DNA of 64,000 bases from Sycobia sp. Sy_11 (taxonomy: Eukaryota; Arthropoda; Insecta; Hymenoptera; Epichrysomallidae): the NCBI GenBank assembly GCA_018907035.1, contig JACCIC010000295.1:307001-371000 (forward strand), given 5' to 3'. This document shows positions 13,161-26,904 of the stretch, piece after piece. A program made the translations under genes and the position numbers. The notes under the pieces are model-generated. The model worked only from the letters and a program-made list of their open reading frames with translations, was not told where the DNA came from and did no database searches. The stretch's first letter is position 1. Every line of letters begins with the position of its first letter.

Positions 13161-16100
13161 TTTTTTAAGGACTTTGTGAATGCTATTTATGCATTTCCAA
13201 TGTCCGTTCAGCAAGAATAATCCTGGAGAATGACCACTGGTATATTTCCAACTCGACACAAAACCCATGTCACTACACACTAAAGACATATCTCCGTACT
13301 CTTGCACCGACACCAACCCGGAACTGTTATTATTTTTATTATTATTATTATTGTTGTTGTTATTGGTGTTGTTGTTGTTGTTATTGTTGTTGATACTATT
13401 ATCAACATAAAAAGGGCTACAATCGTTTAAATGATTTGCGAATAAAATAAATTAACGTTACGACAGAGCTCGATGATTTTTTATTAATTTGCTTGACTAA
13501 TCCAGGAATAAATTTCAAATGCCCGGATCGGTAATTATTTCTGACGAATTTCAACGTTTCAATTGGCAATGGAAACGAGCCGTGTGAGCTGGCAATGCGC
13601 CTGCCAACCCCCCCCCCCGCCCCCCGATATCCCGTTCGTTGCAAAACGCTATCCTAAAAGAGCGGAAAATAAGATCGACGTCTCGGAGTGAGACGGGAGC
13701 GCGAGCGCGAGCGAAGCCAAGCGGACACGTGTGTGCAGTATCCACCCTTCGTTGCGGATCCAGAGCCAATTACTTATTAACTCTTACTACTCGGAAAAAC
13801 ACTCAATTGTCGTTTCGCATTAGAATAATTAAGGAATGATTTTGGGGCCATTATGTATCATTGGAAAATGGAACGAATTCGGCGCATTTAGATCCATTAT
13901 ATATATATATTAAATCGCTGATTGCCGTTTAGAACAAAAATCACTCGTGTCTTATGGGCTGTTACGACACAGAATCTCATACACCGACTAATATACTCAA
14001 TCAACGTTGAGACTTTGAAATATATCGCTGGGAAGCTGGTTTTTCAAATAAGAGATGGAGCTGACCGTTTAACAACCGTGATTACAAAACCGACCCCGGG
14101 AGAGCCGGTGAAAACGAAAAGGGGCGGGTGTAGGCGGGTTTTTGTCTTTCAAAATTATACCAATGATATGGATATTAATTATTTTATGAAAGAAATAAAT
14201 AAATCAAAGAACGGGTCTCTTGGAACGGGAACAAATCGTTGCTCATAGATTCTTAAAACGTAAGAAACTTTCTCCAAAAAGTTTTATTGCGTCGAGCATC
14301 GAAATATTTCTAGATTCGTTGGATCATGTAAATTTCTTTTACAACGTACATATAAAGTTTATTGACAGTACTGTTTAATCGTTGAACAATCGATAACATA
14401 GATTTAATTACAGCATGATACAGTAATGAATGAAACTTTACAGATAAATATGAGCAGAAGAACGTAATTGCAAATAACATTCGAACCAACTGAATTAGAC
14501 GTTTTCATTTCTGCTTGACTGATTTTTTTAGCCAGAAATCAATCGAACATTCTGTGCGAACGATAATTTTAATACAATGCTTTATATAGATTGTTATATA
14601 AGCTTAAAATTTGATGATTGTATGATATTGTAATTATTGTCGTTAAGAACAATTTTATAGCCGATGGCATTAGCAGTACTATAAATTTTTTACATAATCT
14701 TAACATTACTCGCTAAATATTTTTAGAATTCATTCCATTATTTGCGACATGGTATTATTAATTTTTTTATTGATTAAGCATTTTATATCTTGGCACATGT
14801 ATTTCAGGAATGGTATTATAAGTGCATTTTTTTAAAACGATTCTGTCAAATTGCTTAACAACTCGAATTGAAATACAATTTTTCTTTCTAATTTTGTTCT
14901 TCCGTTCGGTATAGACACGTCACCCTACTGTAAAGCATATTCTATATCATTGGCCCGAAGAAAAATATCGATTTAACGATACTAAAAAAAATTACCGTAT
15001 TTTTTAGCCAATATTTACATTTATTATTATGGCATAAATACATTCCTCCTCTTTATTATAGTGATAACCCAACGTACTTGAAAGCCTTTTAAGATTTTTA
15101 AAGCTCGTTTTCATTGGATTTTTAGGGATCTTTGATAGTAAACGTGGAACGGTACAAAAAGGGATTCTATAGACTTTAGCGCTATACGAAACGAATATTG
15201 ATATTTACCGCGAATATTAACAATTCGTAAAAATAGCTGTTTACAGTTACATTGGAATTATAGCTAAAATCCCTAAGTCATACGGAAAATTTGCGGTTAA
15301 ATGCGGATAAAAATAACATAAATAAACAATACGCCTTAAGTGACTTACTTTTTTTCTGTACTATTTGTCATTTGTTGTATTTTTGAATTTACATACTATG
15401 AACACGAGTGATTTATCGTCGTTTTTCTAATGTCTCTAATTTAGTAAAGTATTACGAGCTGTCACAAGTGATCAAAAAAGACTCAAGGGTTAATCAATAA
15501 CAGCGAAAAATTCGCCGAATACTCAAGCTTTTACTCTTCTTAAATCCAAGGATCATTGGAATATTTTTAAACAGCTGGTTAGTCGATGCAGTTCTTCTAG
15601 TTCTTTCACAATTCTATCGTATTAACGCTTTAGCTCCTAAAACGCAATCTGGTAAATATTTACGTGGACGAGGCATCCCGTTCACGAAAGAACTTCTCAG
15701 CTCTGCAGATCGTTCAGTCCGGGGCTGATTGTCTTCGAAATTCTACTTTATGAATTCGGATTTATCTAGAATTATTTTGTTGCTTTAGAAATTTTTTCGA
15801 AAAATGTACGTCGATGTTTAACCTAAGTTATAATACGAGGCTGAATCAGTAAGTAACAGTGTCCTTAATAAATTATCGTTTGAGCTAATTCTTTTCAAGA
15901 GCAAGAACTCTTGTGGAATTTGGCTTTTCGTGAAAGTAATTGAAACTATGGAATATTGTAAGAATTCGTATCCCAATCAAGAATCTCCAGGCTCAATATC
16001 CGAAACTAAACGTTTTTAAGTTAATCACATCGAAGCCCTTCAATTTAACGTTACAAGCCGATTTTGAACTATCGATTCTAGATAAACATGTCATGCGGGG

Positions 16101-16321
16101 ATCAAATGTTCTATAACGACTGGATGACTGTGTTTGAGATAGGATCAGATCCGGACTATCGTTCGCCGAATGAACCCGACTAATCAAGACATTAAGTCAC
16201 TATATTTTGCCAAATATGGCACTGCCTTCAAAAACTACGCACAGCATTTATCGGATAATAAGCACTTTCAGAACAATGAAGGCGCTTATAGAAGAAACTC
16301 CATGAAAATAAATACTGCGTG

Positions 16322-16334
16322 TAATAATAATAAT

Positions 16335-16390
<56 letters not shown>

Positions 16391-16391
16391 C

Positions 16392-16423
<32 letters not shown>
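16322..16423. repeat. Compound (TAA)n(AAC)n(TAA)n repeat
   Basis: Short TAA units flank a long AAC array of about 57 bp, 102 bp in total. The poly-asparagine frame across it is a repeat artefact. Confidence 0.96.
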
Positions 16424-17703
16424 GACAGGCGTCACAATTGAATCACATCTGAGAATACTGAAAATACTGTGAGCCAGTGGTTCGATAGTATAACCAAAAC
16501 GATATTTTTATCAGACCTTGTCGCCGGTAAGAAGAAATTTTACGATTGTCTATTTTTGGTGTTCATAGTGAAAAAAGCAAAAACCATAAATATCGTAAAT
16601 ACAGGTGGATAGGATTGATAGATGTATAGGGTCATATTAACTGTTCAAAAACGAAGCAGCTTATACCAAGGCTATGAAGAAATCGTGAAGCTATTTCTCG
16701 CGAAATTGAGGTATGATAATATAATCCACGCCTGCCTCGACTTCCATTCAGACAGAATTAGCTTAATTTTTCGCACATAGTCTTGGCCTCGGGCGATCGA
16801 CTTGAGATACTTGATTTATTCCTATATACGTCTGCTATACGTCTGTTAACTCGTGGTAACTTCTTTTTGGATCAAAGTAATTCGCCGACATCTCGACAGT
16901 TTATTAAACATATTAATGCACAAGTTTAAAGGACGCCCAAGCAAACCATCACGATGCCCTTGAAGGATTGAGCATCTATACGCCAAACCCGGCAGTTCAG
17001 AAAATCGCTTTTCATTTTTAATTTTGCAAAATAGCTAGTACTTCAATATCGGCCAAGTTGGGCGGCGTATTGGACATTTTTCAACTAAAACTTATCTCCA
17101 AAATCGGTCTTAATTCAAAGCGCATCAGTTTACTTTTGTTTACATTCACCAAAAGCTCGACATAAGCGATTTTTTGGAAAAGTACCTTGATCAAGTTCCT
17201 TTTTGACCCTCTTTCGTGAAAAGTGACAGGCCCACGGGATCGCAAAAAAAAGAGAAGTCGAAGAAAAAGTCGAAAAATCCTCGAGTCCCGGCCGACGCGC
17301 GGCCTTTCAACGGAGCCGGAGCCCGCATCCCGCTCAGCATCCACCGGGCGTAATAATGCGACGGGCTCAACCGCGCGCCCATCGGAATCTACTTCGGCTG
17401 TCATCGAAGCTCGGCGCGATAAAAGCCCCACCCCCCCTTCCGCCGCCACCCCCGGCATTCACCCGTCGGCGAGGCGGCAATTTGCTCGCGCTCCCCTCCC
17501 CCCCTCTCGGCCCGCGACTCGCGCGCCTGTATAATCGCCCGCGCTACCGTTCGCGCGCCGCTTTCATCGCCGCCTTCGCTAGCTCGCCGTGCGATGCGAT
17601 GCGGCATCGCGGCGCCCATACACAGTGTCCCGAGCCCCCGTCGATACGCGATCGCGCGAGCGCGCGCGCGCACACACATCTCGAGGAACCGGCCGCGGTG
17701 CTC

Positions 17704-17708
<5 letters not shown>

Positions 17709-17754
<46 letters not shown>
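17709..17754. repeat. (CT)n microsatellite
   Basis: About 46 bp of CT, followed by CTGT-interrupted repeats to about 17,790. Confidence 0.97.
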
Positions 17755-17757
<3 letters not shown>

Positions 17758-18108
17758 TCTTTCTCTCTGTCTCTCTGTCTCTCTGTCTCACTTTCTATCT
17801 ATCTCGGATAAAACGCCGCTACCAGCGCAGTCGCTTTTCTCTTCGTCGCTTAACGGAACCTCGCGCGCGAGCAATAGCATCCATACGTATGCGTATATGC
17901 GCGCGTTAATATGGAATGTGGAAAAGTGCGAGGGGTCGAGGGGGGCGGGGGAGGAGGAGGAGGAGGAGAGGAGATGCAGAGGGGGTGGCCCGATATATAG
18001 CAGGGTCGATAATTGCGCGCGAGGCTGAGGTGCCGAATAGAATGAGCGGAATTTCATTTGCGATGCCTGCCCTGATCCGACGAACTTTTTTTTTTTTGTA
18101 AAATGCGT

Positions 18109-18110
<2 letters not shown>

Positions 18111-18142
<32 letters not shown>
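18111..18142. repeat. (GA)n microsatellite
   Basis: About 32 bp of GA. Confidence 0.97.
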
Positions 18143-18145
<3 letters not shown>

Positions 18146-18399
18146 ATGGATTTGTAGCAGAATTGTACGGTGGAGGAGTCGCGCGGGGCTTCTCCGGTGC
18201 CCCGCGAGCGGTTATAGCGTGGGAATTGGAAAAACTTCCGTCCGCGCGCCGTGTACGTGCGTTTTCGCGCGGGAATCCTTTCTTTCCCCCCTCCCCTTCC
18301 CGCATGATAGGTCGCAATGGAGTAGAAATGCAGGTTAAGGGTGGGAAGGAGAGGGGATGAATTAAATTAAGAAAACCAGTTTGCAACGTCGATGATATT

Positions 18400-20880
18400 T
18401 TTGCAGCCGTACGCGCTATGTACGCATGTATGTGCAATCTATATATAGACCGGTGTCCCGAGTGGAAGCAAATTTTTCACATTTTCCAACTGATCCAATG
18501 ACCCTGCTCTATTTTTAGCGAGGCTGCCCGGTCGTGCGGGCTTTCTAGCAAAAAAAAAAAAAAAAAAATGTTGTATTCCAGATCGTTTGGGTGCGCGTAT
18601 GTGCGCGCGTTTATAGGCGCTTGCGCGAGTATTTATACACGGACGCGTGAAAAGGAAAATTCGAAAATATTATTTTTGGAATCGACGAAACCTTGTGTCA
18701 GTTGGAAACGCCGAAAGCTCCGTGAATACGAAGCGAAGAATTCGGTTTCGTAATCGCAAACGCTGAGACCGTCTGCCAAGACCGCATCAGGCTTTCTTTT
18801 TTTTTTTTTTTTTTTTTTTTTGAAAAATTAAAATAATCTGCTACGATCGATAAATAATTCTGATAATTTATGGAAGAAGTTCACGTGTCAACTATATTAT
18901 AGGTATATAAAGTAACATAATTTTCAGATATTTTTCGAAAAGAATTATCACGCAGTAATTATCGTTGACACTTGTACATATATGAAATTCAAAGATACGT
19001 CGTGCATTACTCCCTAGTATTTGATGGACGAACGTAGGAAATCTATATCGTGCAAATTATTATTATGAGTTGGTATCCTAGTTTGTTTCGATTACACAGT
19101 TTGCAAAAAAAAAAACCGTTTAAAAATAATTATTTATTAATCTAGTATAATAATTTTATTACTTACAGATAAATGATAGAAAACGTTTATTTTTCTAATA
19201 GCATGAACATGAACTTTGATTTATGACAGCTAAATTATAAAATTTTCAGTGCCTTTAGTATCGAAAAACTTTGTAACATCAAGATGAATCTTTAACTTTC
19301 TTATCGAATTATTCACGTACTGCGGTATGGGGCGCTTCCATAAATTAGAATCTCCAACTTTTCGTACACGCAATTAATTCGAGGCCGAATTTCTAAAAAA
19401 AGGCCGCTACCACCGAGTAGAAACTCGTATAATAATTCTTGGGATGAACAAAAGCGCGCGTGCGAATATGGTTTAGATTCGAGAAAGAAAGGTTCACCTT
19501 TTCAATTGGAGTATGGCTGTTCCTAAAATACTCAGTTATAGGCAGATTACTATAAATCCGCTATCTTTGCATTAATAAGCATTTTGCCATCCGCCAAGGA
19601 TCCAATAAAAATTTATAAATACCGGTAATAATAAATTATCGAAAATTACAAAACTACGCATGGCTTCTAAAAATCAACGCCGAGTTGCGAGTCGAGTTTA
19701 AACGTCGATGGCTCTTCGACGATTCCGCTGTTTGCCGTTTCGGAAGCACCTTAACGGCGCCGTCATGGAAAACGTTACTGTGAATCGGAAAATCCGCAAC
19801 AGAGAGTCGCGCTGGCCGGTAATTTATCGACGCGGATGCAAAAATAAATTTTTAAAGTTCATTTATCGAATATCTGCATTTGGAGCTCGTCAATATCATA
19901 AATCATTCGTTAAGGACAAAATAAAAATAATCCTCTAAATCGGGATCCAATGCATAATTCAGCTATCCGTACTATCTGGACGCAATGTCAGTAAAATGAA
20001 GAAACATCGTTTATTTGTATTTGTCGAAAAAATCGAATATCTTACAATCGTATTGTGACAGAATATAACTTTTGTATTTCTGACGCCGCAAAGGTCACGT
20101 CTCATTTTAATGAAGACGAATGATAGCGAGACGCAAAACTCTCTGCCATTCGTAATCTAATCCCTTGTGCGATCGGTAAAAGTTGTAATTTTTGGGAAAC
20201 TTCAGACGCGTCACGGTCGGTCGGCGTGAATCTTCGCATCCGGCTAATTTTTGGTCGGGGGCAGGGGAGGGGATCGAATATATGTGGCCCCAAACGGCTA
20301 CGCGCAGTATACGGCCAGCGCCTATACTTAACCATTTTTTTGACTCGGATATATAAATAGGCAACTCGAACCTTTGGTGAAATGAACCGATTCTACGTAA
20401 AATTTTCTTAAGCAGCGGATTCTTTCGAAAATTCTTGGTAAAATTTTTTTTTCTTTTAATTTAACAATTTATTTATTTGCTCGGAATTTAAATGTTCAAG
20501 AGAACTCTCTTGCAATAACGATGACGTTCGATGATCGCATATAAAAAATCAAATCTCTTTTGGTTGTTTCCATTAACAAGTGACAATGTCGAGTGCCGAA
20601 ATACGTATGTACATTTATTTTCAATCTCGCTCGATTCGCATGGCTCGCGTGATGTTGGCCATTCAAGAACGGGTTAATCGCCAAATCGGCTTAATCTACT
20701 ACCAGGTGGTAGTGGAAAAGGCGCCAATAAAAGATTGGTAAAATTGCGAATTTTTACTTGGGTCGACTGCGACAAAAAATATTATACATCCTAAATAGTT
20801 ATAGAACGATGGCATTGATAAAAATTGTGTCGTTCGCGATAAAAAGTGTCGAAATTCGCGTGTTTTTTTTTCATAAAAAT
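18400..20880. other. Gene-free stretch with poly-A/poly-T runs
   Basis: Homopolymers lie at about 18,551-18,567 (A) and 18,798-18,821 (T). There is no recognisable gene. The frame at 19,708-19,938 is arginine- and lysine-rich without a known motif. A TATAAATA octamer occurs at 20,352-20,359, but no downstream exon supports a promoter. Confidence 0.6.
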
Positions 20881-21340
20881 AATCCTCTATTTATCCAATT
20901 CTTCCCCGATATCCCAGTTCCGACGAAGTCTCGCTCGAGGTTTCGCGTACGCGCGCATCGTACAGTAATGCCCAGTGCAACGTTGAAACAAAAGAAACAG
21001 CCTCGCAGCGTCCGTACGTCTCCGAGTCGTGATTTCGCTTTTGCGAGGCCTTCTCCCACCCCAATACCACCCCCACCACCGCCAGTTCGCGGGCGTATCG
21101 CGCAGCGTAGCGTTAACGCAGCCCGTACGTACGAGCGCGTATTAATATACGCTCGATGGTAGAGAAGGGGGAGGGGATGGGTGGGGGATCGCCGCTCCGT
21201 AATGCAAATATAGGACACCCGCATAATGCGCTCTCGTCTATGCGCCGCGGCCGTACGTGCGGAAACGCATCATCCTCTGGATTACTTATATCGAGCGTTC
21301 GTGCGCGGGGCCAAATTAAATATATAAATACGCGCGGGTC

Positions 21341-21345
<5 letters not shown>

Positions 21346-21386
<41 letters not shown>
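21346..21386. repeat. (GA)n microsatellite
   Basis: About 41 bp of GA. In insects, GA arrays can bind GAGA-type factors; whether this one does is unknown. Confidence 0.97.
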
Positions 21387-21390
<4 letters not shown>

Positions 21391-21907
21391 GGGAGGGAGT
21401 CGGTGAGGTAGAACGGTCCGCGTGGAGCGCTGAGCGACGAGCCGCCTACGCGCTATTTTAATTATAAAGTACGCGAAAGAGAATGAGAGACGGTGAGGGG
21501 GGGAGTGCGGTGCAGAGGGGGAGAGAGACAGGGCGAGGGTAAGGTCTGATTAACGCTGGGAATAGGCGAGCGATCCCCTCTGCTCACCCCCGCCCCCCCC
21601 TACGTCATTGTTCCATCCGCGGCGGCGCAATCGCGCTCCACACTCCGCATCGCGAGGGAGGTACGGGGAGAGAGAAAAACAAACGACCGCGGCGGAAAGT
21701 GACGATTATGCGCGCGCGCGAGCGAGCGAGCGATGCCTCGATGGGAGCAAACTGCTGCCGTATACCATTAGGTCGAGTGGGGAAGCAGGAGGAGATCCGG
21801 CGTTTCAGTCCTCTTTTTTCTCCCTCCCCCCTCCCTCTCCCTGCGCCCCGTCTCTTCCTCCGCTCCCTTCCCCCTTCCATTCGACCGGTTTTATCTATCT
21901 TTTTTTT

Positions 21908-21909
<2 letters not shown>

Positions 21910-21948
<39 letters not shown>
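21910..21948. repeat. (TA)n microsatellite
   Basis: About 39 bp of TA. Confidence 0.97.
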
Positions 21949-21950
<2 letters not shown>

Positions 21951-22064
21951 TATACCGCTACTGCAGCGCGTAAAGCGGCGAAGTTTCCGATGCGCGCGTA
22001 TATAACTTACTCGCAGGAGTACCGGGATATCCGCTCGTGGTGCCACGCGCGTGTATGCACATAC

Positions 22065-22066
<2 letters not shown>

Positions 22067-22105
<39 letters not shown>
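22067..22105. repeat. (TA)n microsatellite
   Basis: About 39 bp of TA. Confidence 0.97.
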
Positions 22106-22108
<3 letters not shown>

Positions 22109-22459
22109 TTATACGTTGATAGCAGATATTAGCCGTGTCCGCGAAGACGCACTCCTCGCAGGATATTGCGGCGCTTTCTTTTATTTTAAGACCCCCCCCC
22201 GCCCCCGGGGGGAGGGGGGTGTTAATGCCTTTGCCGCGAAGGCGAGCCTTCTGGGGAGGAAAATACGGGAATGAAGCCGCGGCGATACGTGTGTGTCATT
22301 GTAACGACATTTTCTCTCCGCCGTTTACGCATAGGCCGCGAGCTGTGCCCGATGCGTATCTCATCTTTCCACACCGCCTTCTCGTCATTTGCAATGATGC
22401 GCCATTCGATGTATTTATAAGATAGCTCTATCGTTGTCCGTGCCGTATCAATAGCCATC

Positions 22460-23760
22460 TTCCGCTGGCTAGTTTGCCGCGCGCGCGATTTCGATAAATT
22501 TCCCAATGATCAGCCAGAGCATTAAGTTAATACGGATAATTTGGTCGCAAATAGACGGATATCTGATCGAATTAAATATGTATCAGGCTATTTGTGTAGA
22601 ATTTATTATCAATTAGCGTTTCGTTTTTAAATTATTTTTATTGGAATGCTTATCGTTAATTACGGAAATATTTATAAATAATTGCATATCTCATTTATAG
22701 GAAAAGACGATCCTAGTTGGTATAATACAGTTTGTATAAATATTAAAGAACTAAACTTAATGCAATAATAGATAATTACATTGCGCTAAAAGATATTGTG
22801 AAACGTCGGTAAAAGTTTTTTCCCTAAAAGTTTTTATTCCTCATAATCGCGGATAAATCAGGAATAATAATATCCATTGCAGTTCTACGACTATTAACTC
22901 AAGAATATTAATCTACAGAATAAATCGAGCGGCTACGCGAAAAAGTTGTCCATGTCTGTGCGTACCCGAGATATATCTACTCGAGAAGTCGATCGTGATC
23001 AAGCAAAAATGCGGATTTCGCTAGCGAGTAATTTCACGCAAATAAAGGCAGATGATATATTAACAATCAGATTTTTTAACTGAGAACCACGCCAAGACGG
23101 GTTTTAAATAATAATTTAACGCTATAAGAATATACGCTATTTTAAGGAGAGTATTAAAATAAATGTGAAGTTTAAGAAGCCCCTGGTAACTCTCGAGTAT
23201 TTTAAGTGATATTTTAGTTTGGAAAAAAAAATAGTCTGATCTCTACGCGTGGCGCTTTCGTACAAAGTCGCTTTATTGTACAAAGTATGAGCCCAGTACT
23301 TAGGGTCATAGGCACAACAATAGTTATTTGCCTCTATCTTTCAACTTTAGATTTGTAATTAACTTTCCCCTTTTATATAATCGAGAATTAACGTTAAATT
23401 CTTCACGTTCTCCTTGCTCTGATTTTCGTCAATTTTTTAAGATATTGCATTTTTAATTCACTTAATTAGTTCGTAACAGATACGAATTTTCAGCTAATAA
23501 TAGAAAAATAAAAATACCTTTATATCCATATAACCTTCTTCTATAAAAGTCATTATTTTATAATTCGCGAATCCAGATAATGAAAATTTTATAAAAGAAA
23601 AATATATACAAATATACTTAGAATTATATGAACCGCGATTGAAAATAGATTTATGAATCGAAATTAATTTGGATTGATAATGAAATCTTGAAATGAATCC
23701 AAAATCAAACCACTCGCGTATAATTGAAGTCCTCTGCGAAAACTAACATACACTAGAAGA
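22460..23760. other. AT-rich stretch with nothing recognised
   Basis: No long frames, transposon motifs or simple repeats of note. Confidence 0.6.
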
Positions 23761-23765
23761 CACTT

Positions 23766-23770
<5 letters not shown>

Positions 23771-23805
<35 letters not shown>
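23771..23805. repeat. (CT)n microsatellite
   Basis: About 35 bp of CT. A second, shorter CT tract lies at 23,954-23,981. Confidence 0.97.
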
Positions 23806-23808
<3 letters not shown>

Positions 23809-23839
23809 TTCCCCCATCCCTCTTTTTTCCTCCAGCGAC

Positions 23840-24700
23840 CGTTCAATTACTTCATTAATTCCCAGCGCCGAATCCCACGAGCCATTCCGCAGATCCAATC
23901 TCTCAGGCGGCCATCAGGCTGTGCCCGAAAGCCAGTCGGCTTGCAGCGGCGGCCCTCTCTCTCTCTCTCTCTCTCTCTCTCGCTCTCTCCCCTCGGTGCA
24001 TCACAACGATCGCGCAACTCCGTGCACGAGAGCCGCGGCGCGGCGCGCTGCTCCATTGCGCAACCACGCTGCAAAATGCTCCCTGGCCCCTGCGCAAAGG
24101 AGGGAGGGGGGGAGGGGGAGCATCTGTTCCCGCGTTACCGGGAGCCGTCCTCGCCTTCCGCCCCGGCGGCGACGACGGCGACGGACGCGCGCGCGCGCGA
24201 GCGCTGGTTTATATATAGTCGCGACGGCACTCGGCGAGTCGAGAGCGCCGCACGCCCCGGTGGGAGGAGGCGGCGGGCGAGGGGACCGGCACGGCCTTAT
24301 TTTACCCCGGGAAAATCCGATCGAAATCGCGCGTTACGGCGTAAAGGCCATCGCTCCCCCCCCTCCTCCCTCCCTGCGCTTCTCCCGGATTCAGTCGTGC
24401 GCACTTGTTGCTTCGTTCGTACTATACGTGTGTACCTATATATAGGAGTGTCGGGAGGAGGTGGACGAGGATTCGTTCAAATCGCCGCGACAGCGCTCGC
24501 GTCTGCCGTGCGAATGCTGTCGCTTCGGCGCGGCTATTGTGCGCGCAACATAACGCGCGGATCGGGGACGCGTTACGCGCCGGTAGCGAGAGAGATCGAT
24601 TTAGAGAGCGTGCGACAGTGTACGTTTTATGTATATGTAGGGTCAGATCGTCGAACGCGATTAACGGATGGGGTTTAATTTGCGGAAAACTGAATTAATT
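23840..24700. other. CpG-rich GC block 5
   Basis: GC- and CpG-rich, with TATATATAG-like elements at about 24,209 and 24,437. The 174- and 245-residue frames here start in a CT repeat and have no domain. Confidence 0.55.
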
Positions 24701-25000
24701 GGAAAGCGGTAGTTTACCGCGAAGTGGCGGTCGTCATTTAAAGAGGCTGGAATATTTTTTTTTTTGTTCTTTTGCCGATGACAGATGTTTCCTTCTGGAA
24801 AATGTATTTGTTTACTCGAACGTCGCGGGAATGCTCAACTATTTCTGCTTGGATCGTGTACCAATGCAGTTAAATGATATTCGAAAAATCGTTTAGCCAA
24901 TAAATCGATAGAATACGATTTTATTGATCTGAGCAGCGGTGAAGTTAAATAAAGAATCTAAGGTTTCAAGGTCCATTTAATGATTGGTATAATCAATGAT

Positions 25001-25240
25001 GCAGAAGAGCTAGAATTGATAACGAAGACTGATATAAGGAACGGCACTTTTAGAACAAGTGTTAATACGAATTTATGCTTTCATTGTGTTGTTTAATCTG
25101 AAGCTGCTAAAATTCACAGATTCAATTTCTTTTGTGTATTGAAATGGTGGCCAACGGTAAGGAATGGACCAAAATAATAAAAATTAAATACGATAAGAAA
25201 GCAGTCATTTACCAATAATACGAGACAGGTTTATTTCCAA
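25001..25240 (+). pseudogene. Dispersed coding-like repeat, copy 1
   Basis: The segment is clearly similar to the reverse complement of 42,792-43,045. Both share GAATTTATGCTTTCATTGT and ATCTGAAGCTGCTAAAAT, with weaker similarity on either side. The best frame reads E-L-E-L-I-T-K-T-D-I, then N-L-C-F-H-C, a stop, then S-E-A-A-K-I. The Cys-x2-Cys spacing hints at a zinc-binding domain of a transposon protein, but I cannot name the family. Stops and frame shifts show that both copies are dead. Confidence 0.6.
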
Positions 25241-25259
25241 AATTATTTTTACAGAATTG

Positions 25260-26390
25260 TAACTTTTTATTACTGAACTAGAATTTACTTTTAATAGTAA
25301 TATAAGTTATTCCTATTGAAACACTATATTATCCGATTTTTTCTTTCTGTTAAATCGCATTATTCATTAAGTGGCGCACTAATATACGACGAGGCTATTT
25401 TCTTAATGAATATCATTAACACGATGGAAATTAGAAGCATGCTATTATCAGTTAATATGCAGGAACAATCGATTTAATCGAAAAGAATATCAATAAAATC
25501 TGTTACTCAGAGCTAATATATATATATATCTATCTTACGGACAGGATGCTGAAAATTATATAATTGACGAGACGACTTAAGGATTGGTTAAAAATTTCGT
25601 TTGCAATGTATTAAAAGCCCTTCCTCATTTATATAACTACGTTTAACTCAATAATATGAAATTTATTCAAGCTAAAAGGAATTCGCAATATTGGTAAAAG
25701 TTATTTCCTAAAGATATTTTTTCGTGAAATATTATTTTTTGAAATCATGGCTCAGCCTCGAACGATTTTTACCGTAAACGTATTCATTATAGTACGAAAG
25801 AAATTAAACAGATATGTGTAAAAAGGTAGCCGCACAACTATGTCTGTTCACACCTTGTCGTATCTACTTTAATTAAGTATCCTTGATACTCTACTTGTAC
25901 ATCTAGATGTAATCTAAGAAAATTATCGCGCGAACAGAATGATGCAGTTTAATGAAAATGCCCTTATACACGGACACTACATTTTCACCTTTATTGAAAT
26001 TCTGTCAACTGGCCGTTTCAAAGGAGAGAAAAGCAAAAGTAACAGTTACACCCCGAACGGCACGTTCTTGTACGAACTTACTTCGAACGGAAGGGAATCT
26101 CCTGAATAAGATAGGATTTAATACACTAAATTAAGTACTTTAAACAAAGTAGAAGAAGACAAAGCAAAAACTGCCTGTCTGCTGAATATCTCCAGTTTGC
26201 ATTGCACGTGTGGGTCGAGGTTCTTTTTGTTTTCGTCACCGACTAATTTTATCGCATTTGTTGACAGACGCATGGAAACCAAACAAGTCATATATGAGTA
26301 ACAATTGTCTTGACGCAAGAACCTGACGTATAGAACAGTTTCTAGCAGTAATTAAATTCCCGCGCTTTCAATGCAGTAATTTATAAGTCG
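25260..26390. other. AT-rich stretch with nothing recognised
   Basis: The two 60-66-residue frames near 25,952-26,318 show no domain. Confidence 0.55.
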
Positions 26391-26391
26391 T

Positions 26392-26393
<2 letters not shown>

Positions 26394-26444
<51 letters not shown>
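26394..26444. repeat. (TA)n microsatellite
   Basis: About 51 bp of TA. Confidence 0.98.
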
Positions 26445-26447
<3 letters not shown>

Positions 26448-26848
26448 CTGAGCATCCCGACGATCCGGCACGAATCAGACGTGCCGCACTGCAGAGTCAA
26501 TCGGTCACGGGGACAATATTAATTGTTCCTCGAACTAGGCCACAAGGCAAAGATAAAGGTAAAAGTAAAATCAACGGGTAAAGTTGAAGGGGCGGCTTTG
26601 AACTAAATTCTAACGGTACAGCTCCTCGAGAATTGTATTTCGTTTAATTGCACGAATTTCGTTTGATATATATATATATACATATATAAGGCTTAAATCA
26701 CGCAGCCCCTCGCCAACCTTCCAAACCTCGTGGCGCTGACCTCGACAAACATGCACGCACATGGCAGATCGAGCGCGAGCATAATGTAAGTATATATATG
26801 TATACATATCTGCAACTCTCCACATGAGGGGCATGGCAGCGTCTCTTA

Positions 26849-26851
<3 letters not shown>

Positions 26852-26901
<50 letters not shown>
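26852..26901. repeat. (TA)n microsatellite
   Basis: About 50 bp of TA. Confidence 0.98.

Positions 26902-26904
<3 letters not shown>

Larger units (their letters stand above)
12490..17080. other. AT-rich gene-free stretch
   Basis: Unique-looking AT-rich DNA with two trinucleotide repeat clusters. I read both strands for transposon motifs and saw none I could support. The frame at 13,922-14,248 has no recognisable domain. Confidence 0.65.
17220..18400. other. CpG-rich GC block 3
   Basis: GC- and CpG-rich block with several overlapping open frames on both strands, none with a domain. This is the pattern expected when GC-rich DNA lacks stops by chance. It contains a CT tract (17,709-17,754) and a GA tract (18,111-18,142). 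Confidence 0.6.
20880..22450. other. CpG-rich GC block 4
   Basis: CpG-rich block with poly-C and poly-G runs (for example about 22,190-22,220). TATAAATA at about 21,322-21,329 lies just upstream of a long GA tract. No coding domain is visible. Confidence 0.6.

Noticed and set aside
16170..16394. Poly-asparagine-ended frame, and a similar one at 13,086-13,316 (minus)
   Set aside because: The asparagine runs are AAC, TAA and TTA trinucleotide repeats; the preceding residues show no domain.
17223..18360. Several overlapping frames of 85-151 residues on both strands
   Set aside because: Low-complexity GC-rich and repeat translation; multiple frames are open at once.
23921..24678. Frames of 174 and 245 residues
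   Set aside because: They begin in a CT repeat (Ser-Leu run) and continue through CpG-rich DNA without any domain.
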